A stretch of 64,000 nucleotides of DNA from Mucilaginibacter sp. 44-25 (GTDB lineage: Bacteria; Bacteroidota; Bacteroidia; Sphingobacteriales; Sphingobacteriaceae). The first letter of the stretch is position 1. Every line of letters begins with the position of its first letter. This document shows, piece after piece, positions 8,732 to 18,022 of this stretch. Location of the stretch: assembly GCA_001898335.1 (NCBI GenBank), contig MKTS01000013.1, positions 62,001 through 126,000 on the forward strand. The letters run 5' to 3'. The notes under the pieces are model-generated. The model was not told the origin of the DNA. It ran no database searches and worked only from the letters and a program-made list of their open reading frames with translations. A program made the translations under genes and the position numbers.

Positions 8732-9775
8732 TTACAACGTAGCCATATCAATTACAAAACGGTAACGTACATCGCCTTTTTCCATACGCTCATATGATGC
8801 CGTAATGTCTTTAATATCTATGAGTTCGATATCTGAAACAATGTTATGCTCGGCACAAAAATCAAGCATTTCCTGAGTTTCTTTTATACCACCAATGCCC
8901 GAACCGGCAACACTCTTGCGGCCGCCGATCAATGAAAATGGATGTATAGCATACGGTTTTGATGGTACACCCACACACATCATTACACCATTTGTTTTTA
9001 GCAAGCCCAGGTATGCGTTCATATCATGCTCGGCAGATACGGTATCCAGGATAAAATCAAAACTACCCTGTGCGGCTTTCATTTGTTCAGGATCTTTGGT
9101 TACCAGGAAGTGATGGGCACCCAGCTTTTTAGCATCTTCCTCTTTTGAAGGAGAAGTACTTAAAACGGTTACCTCGGCACCAAAGGCTACACCAAATTTT
9201 ACGCCCATGTGGCCTAAACCACCTAAGCCCAGTACGGCAAGTTTATGGCCTTTACCTACTTTCCAGTGCCTTAAAGGCGAATAGGTAGTTATACCCGCGC
9301 ACAACAAAGGGGCAGTAGCGGCAAGGTCAAGCTTGTCTGATATATGCAGTACAAATTCTTCGCGTACCACGATGGTGTTAGAGTAACCGCCATATGTTGG
9401 GCGAGAGCCATCACGCTCCATGCTGTTGTAGGTTTGCGTATTACCTTCCAGGCAGTATTGCTCAAGGCCTTCTTTACAGTTTTCACACACCTGGCAAGAG
9501 TCAACCATACAGCCGGTACCGGCAAGTTCGCCTACTTTAAACTTGGTTACGTGTTCACCTACCTTAACAACACGTCCTACTATCTCGTGGCCCGGCACCA
9601 TCGGGAATATACCTTCAAACCAGTCGTTCTTGATCTGGTGAAGGTCCGAATGGCAAACACCACAATATAATATATCAAACTGTACATCATGCGGGCCTAC
9701 TTCGCGGCGCTCAAAATCCCAGGGTGCAAGATCGGTTTTCGGGTCTTGTGCAGCCCATCCTTTTGCTTGAATCAT
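8732..9775 (-). CDS. Zinc-dependent NAD(P) alcohol dehydrogenase (YahK/CAD type)
   Basis: 347-residue medium-chain dehydrogenase. Catalytic zinc ligands are in CGVCHSDLHQ and PGHEIVG; the structural zinc lobe is the four-Cys set in GCMVDSCQVCENCKEGLEQYC. The Rossmann nucleotide-binding motif is AVLGLGGLGHMGVKFG. The C-terminal VAGSGIGG resembles the cinnamyl-alcohol/YahK subgroup, which reduces broad aldehydes with NADPH; substrate is inferred from family only. It follows two SDR genes on the same strand, but a 117-nt gap with its own -7 box and its own terminator suggest independent transcription. Confidence 0.9.
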   Translation of the reverse strand: MIQAKGWAAQDPKTDLAPWDFERREVGPHDVQFDILYCGVCHSDLHQIKNDWFEGIFPMVPGHEIVGRVVKVGEHVTKFKVGELAGTGCMVDSCQVCENCKEGLEQYCLEGNTQTYNSMERDGSRPTYGGYSNTIVVREEFVLHISDKLDLAATAPLLCAGITTYSPLRHWKVGKGHKLAVLGLGGLGHMGVKFGVAFGAEVTVLSTSPSKEEDAKKLGAHHFLVTKDPEQMKAAQGSFDFILDTVSAEHDMNAYLGLLKTNGVMMCVGVPSKPYAIHPFSLIGGRKSVAGSGIGGIKETQEMLDFCAEHNIVSDIELIDIKDITASYERMEKGDVRYRFVIDMATL

Positions 9776-9823
9776 AATAAATTTTGTTTATTTTAATGAG
9801 TTTTTTCGTAACACTATTTAGCA

Positions 9824-9831
9824 CAAATTTA
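9824..9831 (-). promoter_or_regulatory. -7 box of the alcohol dehydrogenase gene
   Basis: The reverse strand reads TAAATTTG, an exact TAnnTTTG match, 48 nt upstream of the ATG at 9775. No -33 element was recognised. Confidence 0.4.
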
Positions 9832-9892
9832 AACTGTGCGAAGTTAAGAAACAGTAATAAGCAGTGGTTTGTTTATAAAGGTATTGTAACTT

Positions 9893-10744
9893 TTATGCCA
9901 TTTCTTTGGCAAAAGCAGTTGTGGTACCCACACTTCTCCAGCTTTCCAGATCCTTGGTCACAGCGCCCATTTTCTGGTAGGCCAGGTCGTAAGCGTCCTG
10001 TCCCAGAAACAAATGTACCGGCGCGTTCTCTGCTTCGGCAACCGTTATCATGGCGTTTGCCGCTTTTTTAGGATCGCCCGGTTGGTTACCGTTGATCTGG
10101 TTTTGGTGCGCGGCTTGTACCGCCCGTACTTCGGCATAAGCGGCTATCTCATTTTGAGGTGTACTTAATGAATCTGCCGCCAGGAAATTAGTACGGAAAT
10201 AACCGGGCGAAACCACAGTTGCCTTAATACCAAAACCTTTTATCTCTGCCGCTAATGACTCGGTAAAACCATGCACCGCAAATTTAGTAGCGCAGTAGAT
10301 ACCAAAGCCAGGGAAACCTCCTGTAAAACCACCAATAGAAGCTATGTTAAATATATGCCCGAAACCCTGCTTACGCAAATGAGGCATTACCGAACGGATC
10401 ACATTGAGCGATCCGAATACGTTTACATCAAAATTTTGTCGGGCTTCAGCATCTGTTAATTCCTCCAGGCTGCCCGCAAGGCCATACCCGGCGTTGTTTA
10501 CGACCACATCAAGACTACCGAAATGGCCTATTGTTTTAGTGATAGCTTCTGCCACGCTTGCCTCGTTTTGCAGATCCATCGCCAGAGGTAGAAAATTGGA
10601 GTGCACGCCAACAGCCTCCTCCAACTGGTTTAAAGAACGTGATGTTGCCGCCACGGGGTAACCTTTGTCAAGTAATTGTTTTACCAGTGTAAGCCCCAAT
10701 CCTTTTGAGGCCCCGGTTACAAACCAAACTTTATTGCTTTCCAT
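9893..10744 (-). CDS. Short-chain dehydrogenase/reductase (SDR)
   Basis: Classical SDR of 283 residues. The cofactor site TGASKGLG is at residues 10-17, followed by the NNAGYG motif, the catalytic Ser in FNIASIGG and the YCATK active site. The C-terminal extension beyond the Rossmann core is shared with the adjacent SDR, with which it aligns along its whole length (for example ITGASKG versus VTGASKG, FDVNVFG in both, and a matching C-terminal AxxAxxxV/VGEEN/EAENAP region). The two are a tandem duplication. Cytoplasmic oxidoreductase of unknown substrate, 26 nt downstream of its paralogue and probably co-transcribed. Confidence 0.88.
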   Translation of the reverse strand: MESNKVWFVTGASKGLGLTLVKQLLDKGYPVAATSRSLNQLEEAVGVHSNFLPLAMDLQNEASVAEAITKTIGHFGSLDVVVNNAGYGLAGSLEELTDAEARQNFDVNVFGSLNVIRSVMPHLRKQGFGHIFNIASIGGFTGGFPGFGIYCATKFAVHGFTESLAAEIKGFGIKATVVSPGYFRTNFLAADSLSTPQNEIAAYAEVRAVQAAHQNQINGNQPGDPKKAANAMITVAEAENAPVHLFLGQDAYDLAYQKMGAVTKDLESWRSVGTTTAFAKEMA

Positions 10745-10770
10745 AGTTATTGTTTATTAAAAGTGAATAA

Positions 10771-11613
10771 TTAAGCGCTGTAAGCCATAGAGCGGCTTAG
10801 CTCTTCGTTGAGTTTAAACTCTTTTTCCATCCTGTCCAGCTTACTCATAGCGCGGTCATAGGCATCAGACCCAAGCAGGAGGTAAAGCGGTGGATTCTCT
10901 TCTCCTACCACGTCTATAATAGCTTTTGCCGCTTTTTCGGGGTCGCCCGCTTGCTGGCCATTCATGTTAAGGTAACGGGCATGGGCCTCACGCACTTCAC
11001 GATATTCGTTAATCGGGTTTTCGGCAATCACCAGCGACTCTTTGCTCAGGAAACTGGTACGGAACGCTCCCGGCGCAACAACGGTTACTTTTACTCCAAA
11101 TGCCCGCACATCATCGGCCAGCACCTCCGACAGCCCAACCACCGAAAATTTAGTAGCCGCGTAAACAGCCCAGCCACTCACTCCCGTAATACCTGCAATA
11201 GATGCGATGTTGATGATATGGCCCGACTGCTGTGCACGCATAATAGGCATTACCTTACGGATAACGTTAATGGTACCAAATACATTTACATCAAAACTAT
11301 CGCGGGTTTCGCGATCGGTAAGTTCTTCTATGCTGCCGCCAATACCGTAACCGGCGTTGTTGATCACTACATCAACAGACCCGAATTGCTTATGCGCAGC
11401 CGTTACGGCAGCGGCAACACTATCTTCATTGGTAAGATCTACCTGCAGGGGTAAAAAGTTTTCCCCGGGATTTCCGGCTGCCGCGATGAGTTCAGTAAGG
11501 TTCCTGGAGGTAGCAACTACATGCTCACCGGCTATCAACAACTGCCTAACGAGACTCAAGCCAAACCCCTTTGAAGCACCTGTAATTAACCATGTTTTTT
11601 TGCTTTCCATCAT
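10771..11613 (-). CDS. Short-chain dehydrogenase/reductase (SDR), tandem paralogue
   Basis: 280 residues with ITGASKGFG, NNAGYG, NIASIAG and the YAATK catalytic motif, so an intact classical SDR. Two consecutive ATG codons exist (11613 and 11610); the second would align with the MES start of the neighbouring paralogue. It is transcribed after the AraC gene and before the second SDR, which suggests a regulator-plus-enzymes unit. A TAATTTTG box on the reverse strand (11635-11642) could be its own -7 element. Substrate is unknown. Confidence 0.88.
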   Translation of the reverse strand: MMESKKTWLITGASKGFGLSLVRQLLIAGEHVVATSRNLTELIAAAGNPGENFLPLQVDLTNEDSVAAAVTAAHKQFGSVDVVINNAGYGIGGSIEELTDRETRDSFDVNVFGTINVIRKVMPIMRAQQSGHIINIASIAGITGVSGWAVYAATKFSVVGLSEVLADDVRAFGVKVTVVAPGAFRTSFLSKESLVIAENPINEYREVREAHARYLNMNGQQAGDPEKAAKAIIDVVGEENPPLYLLLGSDAYDRAMSKLDRMEKEFKLNEELSRSMAYSA

Positions 11614-11694
11614 AATTTGTGATTTTTAATAACACAAAATTATGGTTGAAACAGACCGCACCGTTTGCGTTAATCAAACCAATACTTACAAAAT

Positions 11695-12597
11695 TCAAAC
11701 AATCCTGAAAGAAGTGGGTGTTGTGTTAGTTTGCTTTTTGAAAAAGTTATTAAAATGGGCCGGTTCATCAAAACCCAGGCTGTAGCTTATTTCAGATACA
11801 TTCCAGTTGGTGTGCCTTAATAAAGCCTTAGCTTCGGTCACCAGCCGTTCCGTGATATGATGGGTAGTGGTTTTGCCTGTGGTTTGGCGTATAGCTCGGT
11901 TGAGGTGGTTCACATGCACCGAAAGCTGCTCTGCAAAATCCTTAGCCGAGCGCAGGTTAAACCGCTGCGAAGGGGTTTCAATAGGGAACTGCCGCTCCAG
12001 CAGTTCGGTAAACACCGCGGTAATGCGTGAGTTAGCATCGGGGTGTTTATACAACACCTCGGTGGGCTGTATCTTTAAAGCGTAATGAATCAGTTCGGTA
12101 ACATAATTACGCAACAGGTCATATTTAAAACGATAGTCGGAGTTAATTTCAGCGAGCATCTTGCCAAATATCTCTCCGGCATTACCCCGTTGTTCATCAC
12201 TTATCATGTAAGCCGGATGCCCGCCAAGGGCAAACATAGGCAGATCATGAACGTTACTGCGCAGATTCTCGGTTAAAAAAGCTTCTGTAAATATGCAAAA
12301 GAAACCTTTCCGCGCTTCGCCGAACATTTCTATGGTATAAGGCACATTAGGACTAAAGAACAACAGCGTATTCCCATCAACCTCAATACTTTTATCGGCA
12401 TAATGCACAATGGTACGCCCTGCAGAAAGGCTTATTTTATAAAACTCCCGGCGGCTGTACTGTACAGGCGCAGCACCCGGCTGATGACAATCTTCAATCC
12501 GGAAAACATTAAAATGCCCGATATTCTGGCTCAGATTATCGGGCAGCCAGTTAAATTTTTGCTGGTAAAATTCCTCAAGTGTTTCTGTGGTTGCCAT
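11695..12597 (-). CDS. AraC family transcriptional regulator
   Basis: 300 residues from the ATG at 12597 (MATTETLEEFYQQK). The N-terminal half is a cupin-like sensing domain (YSRREFYKISLSAGRTIVHYADKSIEVDGN..LLFFSPNVPY). The C-terminal about 100 residues form two HTH motifs: KDFAEQLSVHVNHLNRAIRQ and WNVSEISYSLGFDEPAHFNNFFKKQTNTTPTSFR, the latter being the AraC signature. It lies upstream of and in the same direction as two SDR genes, which it likely controls (inference). A longer TTG-started form from 12645 is possible but lacks family support; a TAATTTTG box lies only 3 nt before the chosen ATG. Confidence 0.87.
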   Translation of the reverse strand: MATTETLEEFYQQKFNWLPDNLSQNIGHFNVFRIEDCHQPGAAPVQYSRREFYKISLSAGRTIVHYADKSIEVDGNTLLFFSPNVPYTIEMFGEARKGFFCIFTEAFLTENLRSNVHDLPMFALGGHPAYMISDEQRGNAGEIFGKMLAEINSDYRFKYDLLRNYVTELIHYALKIQPTEVLYKHPDANSRITAVFTELLERQFPIETPSQRFNLRSAKDFAEQLSVHVNHLNRAIRQTTGKTTTHHITERLVTEAKALLRHTNWNVSEISYSLGFDEPAHFNNFFKKQTNTTPTSFRIV

Positions 12598-12665
12598 ACA
12601 CAAAATTACATAATTCAAACCAAATAGAAATATCCGGCAAAGCAACCACTTTTACTACCCCGGTA

Positions 12666-13655
12666 TTAGGCTTTAATAGCGTCTTCTATTAGCTGTCCGT
12701 AAAATTCGGTCAGATCCATACCAGCGGCACGCACTTGTTGTGGTATCAGGCTATTTGCAGATTGCCCCGGCGTGGTATTGATCTCTATAAAATAGAACTC
12801 GTTTGTGTTATCGAGCAAAATAAAATCAACCCGGCACATACCGCGGCAGTTAAGCCTTAGGTATGCCTGAGTAACAATATCAGCTATCTCGCGGTTCTTT
12901 TCAGCTGGCAGGTCGGCTGGTGTTACCTCATTGGTTATTCCCGGCGTATATTTAGCCTCATAATCAAAAAAGTCTTTCGTACTGATGATCTCTGTAGCCG
13001 GCAATACTACTATTTTACCGTTTAGCCTGGCTATGCCGATACTAAACTCGCGCCCCTTTATAAACTCTTCTATCAATATCTGGCTATCCTCTTTAAAGGC
13101 TTTTTCAATAGCATCATGCAGGCCACCTACATTATAAACCTTACTCATACCTACACTGCTCCCGCCATTATTGGGTTTTACAAACAACGGAAACTTTAAG
13201 GCGGAAGAAATAGTAGCCGTATCATGCTCATCCTTGCGGTGCAATTGCACTGATTTGGCCGTATGCAAACCATGTATACCATTTACAATGGCTTTAGTGT
13301 AAGCCTTATTCATGGTTATAGCCGATGTGGTTGAATCGCAGGTATTGTATGGTATACCTATCACATCCAAATAGCCCTGTAGTTTGCCATCTTCGCCAGG
13401 TGTGCCATGTACAGTAATAAATGCAAAGTCAAACATCACCCTTTCACCGTTAAGCACAAGGCTGAAGTCGTTTTTATCAACATGGACAATTTCGTTGCCA
13501 TTGTGGTAAACCCAGCTATCCTTATTAATAAGAATGGTGTATACCTTATACTTACCGGTATCTAAACTGTTGGCTATATTTTTAGCACTGTTAATAGAAA
13601 CTTCGTACTCGCCGGTGTAACCGCCGGCCAAAAGGGCTACGTTGATGATTTTCAT
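12666..13655 (-). CDS. ddl: D-alanine--D-alanine ligase
   Basis: ATP-grasp ligase that joins two D-Ala for the peptidoglycan stem peptide, in the cytoplasm. Visible features: N-terminal KIINVALLAGGYTGEYEVSI, the HGTPGEDGKLQGYLD motif, PLFVKPNNGGSSVGMSKV for ATP binding, and the C-terminal metal and substrate site RVDFIL and EINTTPGQS. The family usually has NTxPGxT/S and here NTTPGQS fits. The start at 13655 gives MKIINVALLAGG, the normal N-terminus, in place of a 12-residue longer form. Length 329 aa is standard. It is divergent from the tricorn protease. Confidence 0.93.
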   Translation of the reverse strand: MKIINVALLAGGYTGEYEVSINSAKNIANSLDTGKYKVYTILINKDSWVYHNGNEIVHVDKNDFSLVLNGERVMFDFAFITVHGTPGEDGKLQGYLDVIGIPYNTCDSTTSAITMNKAYTKAIVNGIHGLHTAKSVQLHRKDEHDTATISSALKFPLFVKPNNGGSSVGMSKVYNVGGLHDAIEKAFKEDSQILIEEFIKGREFSIGIARLNGKIVVLPATEIISTKDFFDYEAKYTPGITNEVTPADLPAEKNREIADIVTQAYLRLNCRGMCRVDFILLDNTNEFYFIEINTTPGQSANSLIPQQVRAAGMDLTEFYGQLIEDAIKA

Positions 13656-13733
13656 GATAGCCAAATATAGCTTATTGGCGCAAATGCTCAAGTATGGTTG
13701 TCAAATCGGTTGGTAACTTATCTGCCCGGATAT

Positions 13734-13776
13734 GGTTTTGGTTTACTAAAACGCTGGCTTTGCAAAAGCCAAAACC
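13734..13776. repeat. Nested inverted repeats upstream of the tricorn protease
   Basis: An outer perfect inverted repeat, GGTTTTGG (13734-13741) and CCAAAACC (13769-13776), encloses a small hairpin GGCTTT-GCA-AAAGCC (13756-13770). The two share the CC at 13769-13770, so they could form alternative structures. It lies 33 nt before the protease ATG; role unknown. Confidence 0.4.
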
Positions 13777-13808
13777 AATTAATACATTTATACAATAATC
13801 CTAAACAC

Positions 13809-16800
13809 ATGGCAATTAGAACTTTACTATTAACCGGAGCGCTTTTGGTTAGCTCCGCGAGTTTTGGACAGCAAAAAGGCTACTACCGTACCCCAACCCT
13901 TCACGGAAACACCGTTGTTTTTACCGCAGAAGGCGACCTCTGGAAGTATGACATCAACACCAGCCTATGCAGCCGCTTAACTTCTGATGATGGCGTTGAA
14001 TTGAACCCTGCCATATCGCCGGATGGTAAAACGGTGGCTTTTCTTGGGCAATACGAGGGTAGCACAGAAATATATGTAATGGACATTAACGGCGGTGTTC
14101 CCCGCCGCCTTACTTATGAGTTAACCAACGGGCAACTCATATCCGGCTGGACTAAAGACGGCAAAATATTATACCGGAGCAAAGGCAACACTGTGTTACC
14201 ACAGCCACAGCTCATTAAGCTGGATCCCGCAAACTTAAAAAAGGAAACCTTGCCGCTTTGGCAGGCATCATTAGGCAGCTTTGATGATGAAGGCGCGCTT
14301 TACTTTACCCGCTTTCCTAACCAGGGAAGTAAAACCAAGCGATACAAAGGTGGCTTAATAGAACAATTATGGAAATTTAACGGCAGGCAGGAAGCTACCA
14401 GCCTTACCGGCGATTTTGACGGTACCAGCACCAGCCCGATGTATTACAATGGCCGGGTTTATTTCCTATCAGACCGCGACGGCACTATGAACCTGTGGTC
14501 GATGGATAAGAACGGTAAGGACCTCAAACAACAAACACACTCAAAAGGATGGGACCTGCAAATGCCCTCGCTTGATGCCGGCCGTATCGTTTACCAAAAA
14601 GGTGCAGATATTTACCTGTATGATATTGCTGCTGATAATGAAAAGTTGCTCAATATTAACCTCGTATCAGACTTTGACCAGCGCAAGCCTAAATGGATAC
14701 AAAAACCAACTAACTCCATCAGTTTCTCAGATGTTTCGCCCAAAGGCACATATGTTGCCATTGTAAGCCGCGGCAGGTTGTTTGTATCACCCGCAAAAAG
14801 CGACCGCTGGGTGGAGATTACCCGCAAAAGCGGTATCAGAGTAAAAGATGTACATTTTATTGATGATAAAACCATAGCAGCGCTATCAGACGAGGGCGGT
14901 GAATATGAAGTGTGGAAAGTGAACGCTGATGGCAGTGGTGAAGCCCGGCCGATAACCAAAGGAAGTAAAGTGATCATTTCATCATTCGCGGTGTCACCTA
15001 ACGGAAAATATATCGCATATCTTGATAAAAATGATGTATTAAGGATAGCAGAAACAGCTACCGGCGACATCAAATTCAACTATGATAAGTCCTATGGGGG
15101 TATTAACGAAATATCGTGGTCGCCCAATAGTACTTTTCTTAATATATCGCAAAACCTGGAAAACCTGAATGCCCAGATCAACGTAATAGATACCCGCAGC
15201 ATGAAAATGACGCCGGTTACCACCAGCAGGACTAACAGTTATAACCCTGCCTGGTCTGCCGATGGTAAATGGCTCTACTTTTTAAGCGACAGGAATCTGC
15301 ATTCGGTTACACGCTCGCCTTGGGGGCCAAGGCAGCCGGAACCTTACTATACCAAAACAACTAATATTTACGCCATGGCGCTGGATAGCGCCGCTAAATT
15401 CCCTTTTTTACAAACCGACTCGTGGCTTAGCGACTCGGTATTTACTACCGTAGATAAACAAGGCGTAGCCAAAACCAAAAAAGTAGAAAAGAAGAAACCA
15501 GCCGTGCAGCCTGCGCAAATGTATAACTGGGATGCAGCGCAGCGCCAACTGTACCAGGTACCGGTTAAAAGCGCCAACATGAATTCGCTTAGTATCCTTA
15601 ACGGGTACCTTTACTGGGTGGATACCGGTGACGAGGGCGATGAGGGCGGTAACAAGATATACGCGCTTAAAATCACCGACAGTAAAAAGCATGACCCTAC
15701 AGAAGTAGCTAAAGGCGTACGCGATTTTACACCGGCTGCAAACGGTAAAAAAATCCTGATAAGGTATGCTGATAAAACACTTGCTGTTGCAGATGCTGAT
15801 GGCAGCAAAGCAGATGCCGATAAAAACAAGGTTGAATTAAATAACTGGAGCTTCGCCATTAACCCGCAGCAGGACTGGCAAGAGATGTTTAATGATGCCT
15901 GGCGCATGATGCGTGACTATTTTTATGACCGCGACCTGCACAAAGTTGACTGGCTGGCTGTAAAAAAGCAATACGAACCCTTACTGCCACGAGTTACCGA
16001 CCGCTATGAATTGGATGACCTGCTAAGCCAGATGGTTGGAGAACTATCGGCCCTGCACACTTTTGTGTATGGTGGCGATAAGCGTACACCAGCCAGCAAG
16101 GTACAAACAGGCATGCTGGGCGCTTCGCTTAGCAAAACAGCAAATGGTTTCCGTATTGATCATATTTACAAAGCCGACCCCGATTTTGAGAACAACTCTC
16201 CCCTTGCCCGGCCCGAATTGAGAATAAAAGAGGGCGACGTAATTACAGAAATTAATAACGTTCCATTAAAAGATGTAAACGATATTGGCGAACTATTATT
16301 TAATAAAGTAAATATACCTGTTAAACTCACGCTTACAGACAGGGCTAAAAAGCAATACGAACAAGTAGTAAAACCCATCTCCTCCCGCGATTTTTATGAC
16401 CTGCGTTATGGCGAATGGGAATATTCCAGACGCTTAAAAGTTGACAGCGAAAGCAATAACGAGATTGGCTACGTACACCTGAAAGCCATGGGCGGCGAGG
16501 ATATGGATGATTTTGTTAAACAGTTTTATCCTGTATTTAACCGCAAAGGTTTAGTTATTGATGTACGCCAAAACTTTGGTGGTAATATTGACAGTTGGGT
16601 ATTGGAAAAATTATTGCGTAAAGCCTGGATGTACTGGCAGGGGCGCACCGGAGGCCCTACCTGGAATATGCAATACGCTTTCAGAGGGCATATGGTTTTA
16701 CTTTGCGACCAGCAAACTGCCTCAGATGGCGAAGCCGTATCTGAGGGTTTCCGGAGGCTTGGCTTAGGCAAGGTAATAGGCATGCGTACCTGGGGCGGCG

Positions 16801-17072
16801 AGATATGGTTATCGTCAGATAACAAACTGGTTGATGATGGTATAGCCACCGCTGCAGAAACGGGTGTTTTTGGGCCGGAAGGTAAATGGCTTATTGAAGG
16901 ACGCGGTGTGGAGCCGGACATTGAAGTAGATAACCTGCCTTACGAAAGCTTTAAAGGAAAAGACGCCCAGCTGGATGCCGCGATAAAATATCTTCAGCAA
17001 CAAATAAAGGAACATCCTATTGTAAATCCTGTATCGCCACAGCATCCGGATAAATCATTTAAATACCAGTAA
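13809..17072 (+). CDS. Tricorn protease homologue, S41 family
   Basis: 1087-residue secreted peptidase with signal peptide (AIRTLLLTGALLVSSASFG, then QQ). Layout: two beta-propeller regions with WD/PD40-type repeats (for example NPAISPDGKTVAFLG and NPAWSADGKWLYFLSDRN), a helical C1 domain (FNDAWRMMRDYFYD), a PDZ domain (about 765-860), and the S41 catalytic core with LVIDVRQNFGG and the nucleophile in TASDGEA (Ser972), then MRTWGGE. Tricorn-type enzymes trim oligopeptides; the signal peptide puts this one in the periplasm or envelope. ATG 13809 is chosen because a signal peptide follows directly. It is a single gene, followed by a hairpin. Confidence 0.88.
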   Translation: MAIRTLLLTGALLVSSASFGQQKGYYRTPTLHGNTVVFTAEGDLWKYDINTSLCSRLTSDDGVELNPAISPDGKTVAFLGQYEGSTEIYVMDINGGVPRRLTYELTNGQLISGWTKDGKILYRSKGNTVLPQPQLIKLDPANLKKETLPLWQASLGSFDDEGALYFTRFPNQGSKTKRYKGGLIEQLWKFNGRQEATSLTGDFDGTSTSPMYYNGRVYFLSDRDGTMNLWSMDKNGKDLKQQTHSKGWDLQMPSLDAGRIVYQKGADIYLYDIAADNEKLLNINLVSDFDQRKPKWIQKPTNSISFSDVSPKGTYVAIVSRGRLFVSPAKSDRWVEITRKSGIRVKDVHFIDDKTIAALSDEGGEYEVWKVNADGSGEARPITKGSKVIISSFAVSPNGKYIAYLDKNDVLRIAETATGDIKFNYDKSYGGINEISWSPNSTFLNISQNLENLNAQINVIDTRSMKMTPVTTSRTNSYNPAWSADGKWLYFLSDRNLHSVTRSPWGPRQPEPYYTKTTNIYAMALDSAAKFPFLQTDSWLSDSVFTTVDKQGVAKTKKVEKKKPAVQPAQMYNWDAAQRQLYQVPVKSANMNSLSILNGYLYWVDTGDEGDEGGNKIYALKITDSKKHDPTEVAKGVRDFTPAANGKKILIRYADKTLAVADADGSKADADKNKVELNNWSFAINPQQDWQEMFNDAWRMMRDYFYDRDLHKVDWLAVKKQYEPLLPRVTDRYELDDLLSQMVGELSALHTFVYGGDKRTPASKVQTGMLGASLSKTANGFRIDHIYKADPDFENNSPLARPELRIKEGDVITEINNVPLKDVNDIGELLFNKVNIPVKLTLTDRAKKQYEQVVKPISSRDFYDLRYGEWEYSRRLKVDSESNNEIGYVHLKAMGGEDMDDFVKQFYPVFNRKGLVIDVRQNFGGNIDSWVLEKLLRKAWMYWQGRTGGPTWNMQYAFRGHMVLLCDQQTASDGEAVSEGFRRLGLGKVIGMRTWGGEIWLSSDNKLVDDGIATAAETGVFGPEGKWLIEGRGVEPDIEVDNLPYESFKGKDAQLDAAIKYLQQQIKEHPIVNPVSPQHPDKSFKYQ

Positions 17073-17081
17073 GCTACAAGC

Positions 17082-17118
17082 TGCGGAACAAGACGAACCC
17101 ACATTGGCTTGTTCCGCA
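17082..17118 (+). terminator. Strong hairpin after the tricorn gene, possible terminator
   Basis: TGCGGAACAAG (17082-17092) pairs perfectly with CTTGTTCCGCA (17108-17118) across a 15-nt loop, 9 nt after the stop. There is no T-run on either side, so it may be an mRNA 3-prime stabiliser or a factor-dependent site and not an intrinsic terminator. Confidence 0.45.
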
Positions 17119-17197
17119 ACCCGTAGTGATCAGTTTCGCCCATGCAAAAAACGCCTCGTTGGTAGTAGCCGCAGGTGCAATTGCCAAATCAAATTGT

Positions 17198-17205
17198 TAT
17201 GTTTG
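17198..17205 (+). promoter_or_regulatory. -7 box of the PASTA-rhodanese-mltG operon
   Basis: TATGTTTG matches TAnnTTTG and lies 25 nt before the ATG at 17231, giving a leader of about 20 nt. The -33 element is weak: a TTG at 17181-17183 is only 14 nt away. Confidence 0.45.
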
Positions 17206-17230
17206 ACCCAGAAATTTCTTAACCATACGC

Positions 17231-18022
17231 ATGAGTAATTTTTGGGAATATTTAAAAACCAGGCAATTCAGGAACACCATACTTTTAGTAATAGCTACTA
17301 CTATTGGCATTGTGTTGATCGCTTTTTTTAGCCTTAGTTATTATACCCGCCATGGCGAGGGCATACCTGTGCCTAAATTAAAGGGGCTTAACGTGAACAA
17401 AGCCATGGAAACACTTAAAGAGCAAGGTTTTAATTACAAAATTGATTCGGTTTTTGTGCCCGACCAGGCACCAGGTACCATTGTTGAACAGGACCCTGAC
17501 GCTGGTACCAATGTAAAGGAAAGCCGTACTATATACCTCACTATGGTTACCCAACAGGCGCCGAATGTATCGCTGCCTGATATTATTACCGAGCAAAGTA
17601 TCTACCGCGAAGCGGTAGCCGTGTTATCTAACAGTGGCTTAAAGGTAGGCGATACTTCGTATGTATCAGACATTGCCCGCGACCGTGTACTTGAGGTACG
17701 CTTTGGCGGGCAGGTCATAAAGCCTGGAACTAAAATACCTAAAGGATCACGAGTGGATCTGGTATTGGGTAACGGTGAGGGTGCAAGCGAGGTAGATATA
17801 CCCGAACTGGTTAACCTTGACCTTGACGCGGCTAAATTCGCTATTCGTGGCGCCAAGCTAACAGTGGGTACCATTACGTATGAAGGTGCCATAACCGATT
17901 CGGCCAACGTAGTGGTGGTTTCGCAATCGCCCATGAAAACCGATTCACTGAGCAAAACAAGTATTGGTACCCGTATTAATTTAACCGTAAAACAAGGCCA
18001 GCCTACTGATGTGCCAAATTAA
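17231..18022 (+). CDS. PASTA-domain membrane protein
   Basis: 263 residues: short cytoplasmic N-terminus, one membrane segment (about 18-38, TILLVIATTIGIVLIAFFSL), then three extracytoplasmic PASTA repeats starting near VPKLKGLNVNKAMETL, VSLPDIITEQSIYREAV and VDIPELVNLDLDAAKFA, each with the typical SxGT-like ends (VEQDPDAGTNV, KPGTKIPKGSRVDLVLG). PASTA domains bind peptidoglycan or muropeptides. There is no kinase or penicillin-binding domain attached. It heads a run of same-strand genes and its 3-prime end overlaps the rhodanese gene by 14 nt, suggesting coupling. An envelope role is inferred from MltG two genes downstream. Confidence 0.85.
   Translation: MSNFWEYLKTRQFRNTILLVIATTIGIVLIAFFSLSYYTRHGEGIPVPKLKGLNVNKAMETLKEQGFNYKIDSVFVPDQAPGTIVEQDPDAGTNVKESRTIYLTMVTQQAPNVSLPDIITEQSIYREAVAVLSNSGLKVGDTSYVSDIARDRVLEVRFGGQVIKPGTKIPKGSRVDLVLGNGEGASEVDIPELVNLDLDAAKFAIRGAKLTVGTITYEGAITDSANVVVVSQSPMKTDSLSKTSIGTRINLTVKQGQPTDVPN

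Noticed and set aside
17082..17118. Hairpin as a firm intrinsic terminator
   Set aside because: The stem is perfect but no T-run follows on either strand, so I list it only as a possible terminator.
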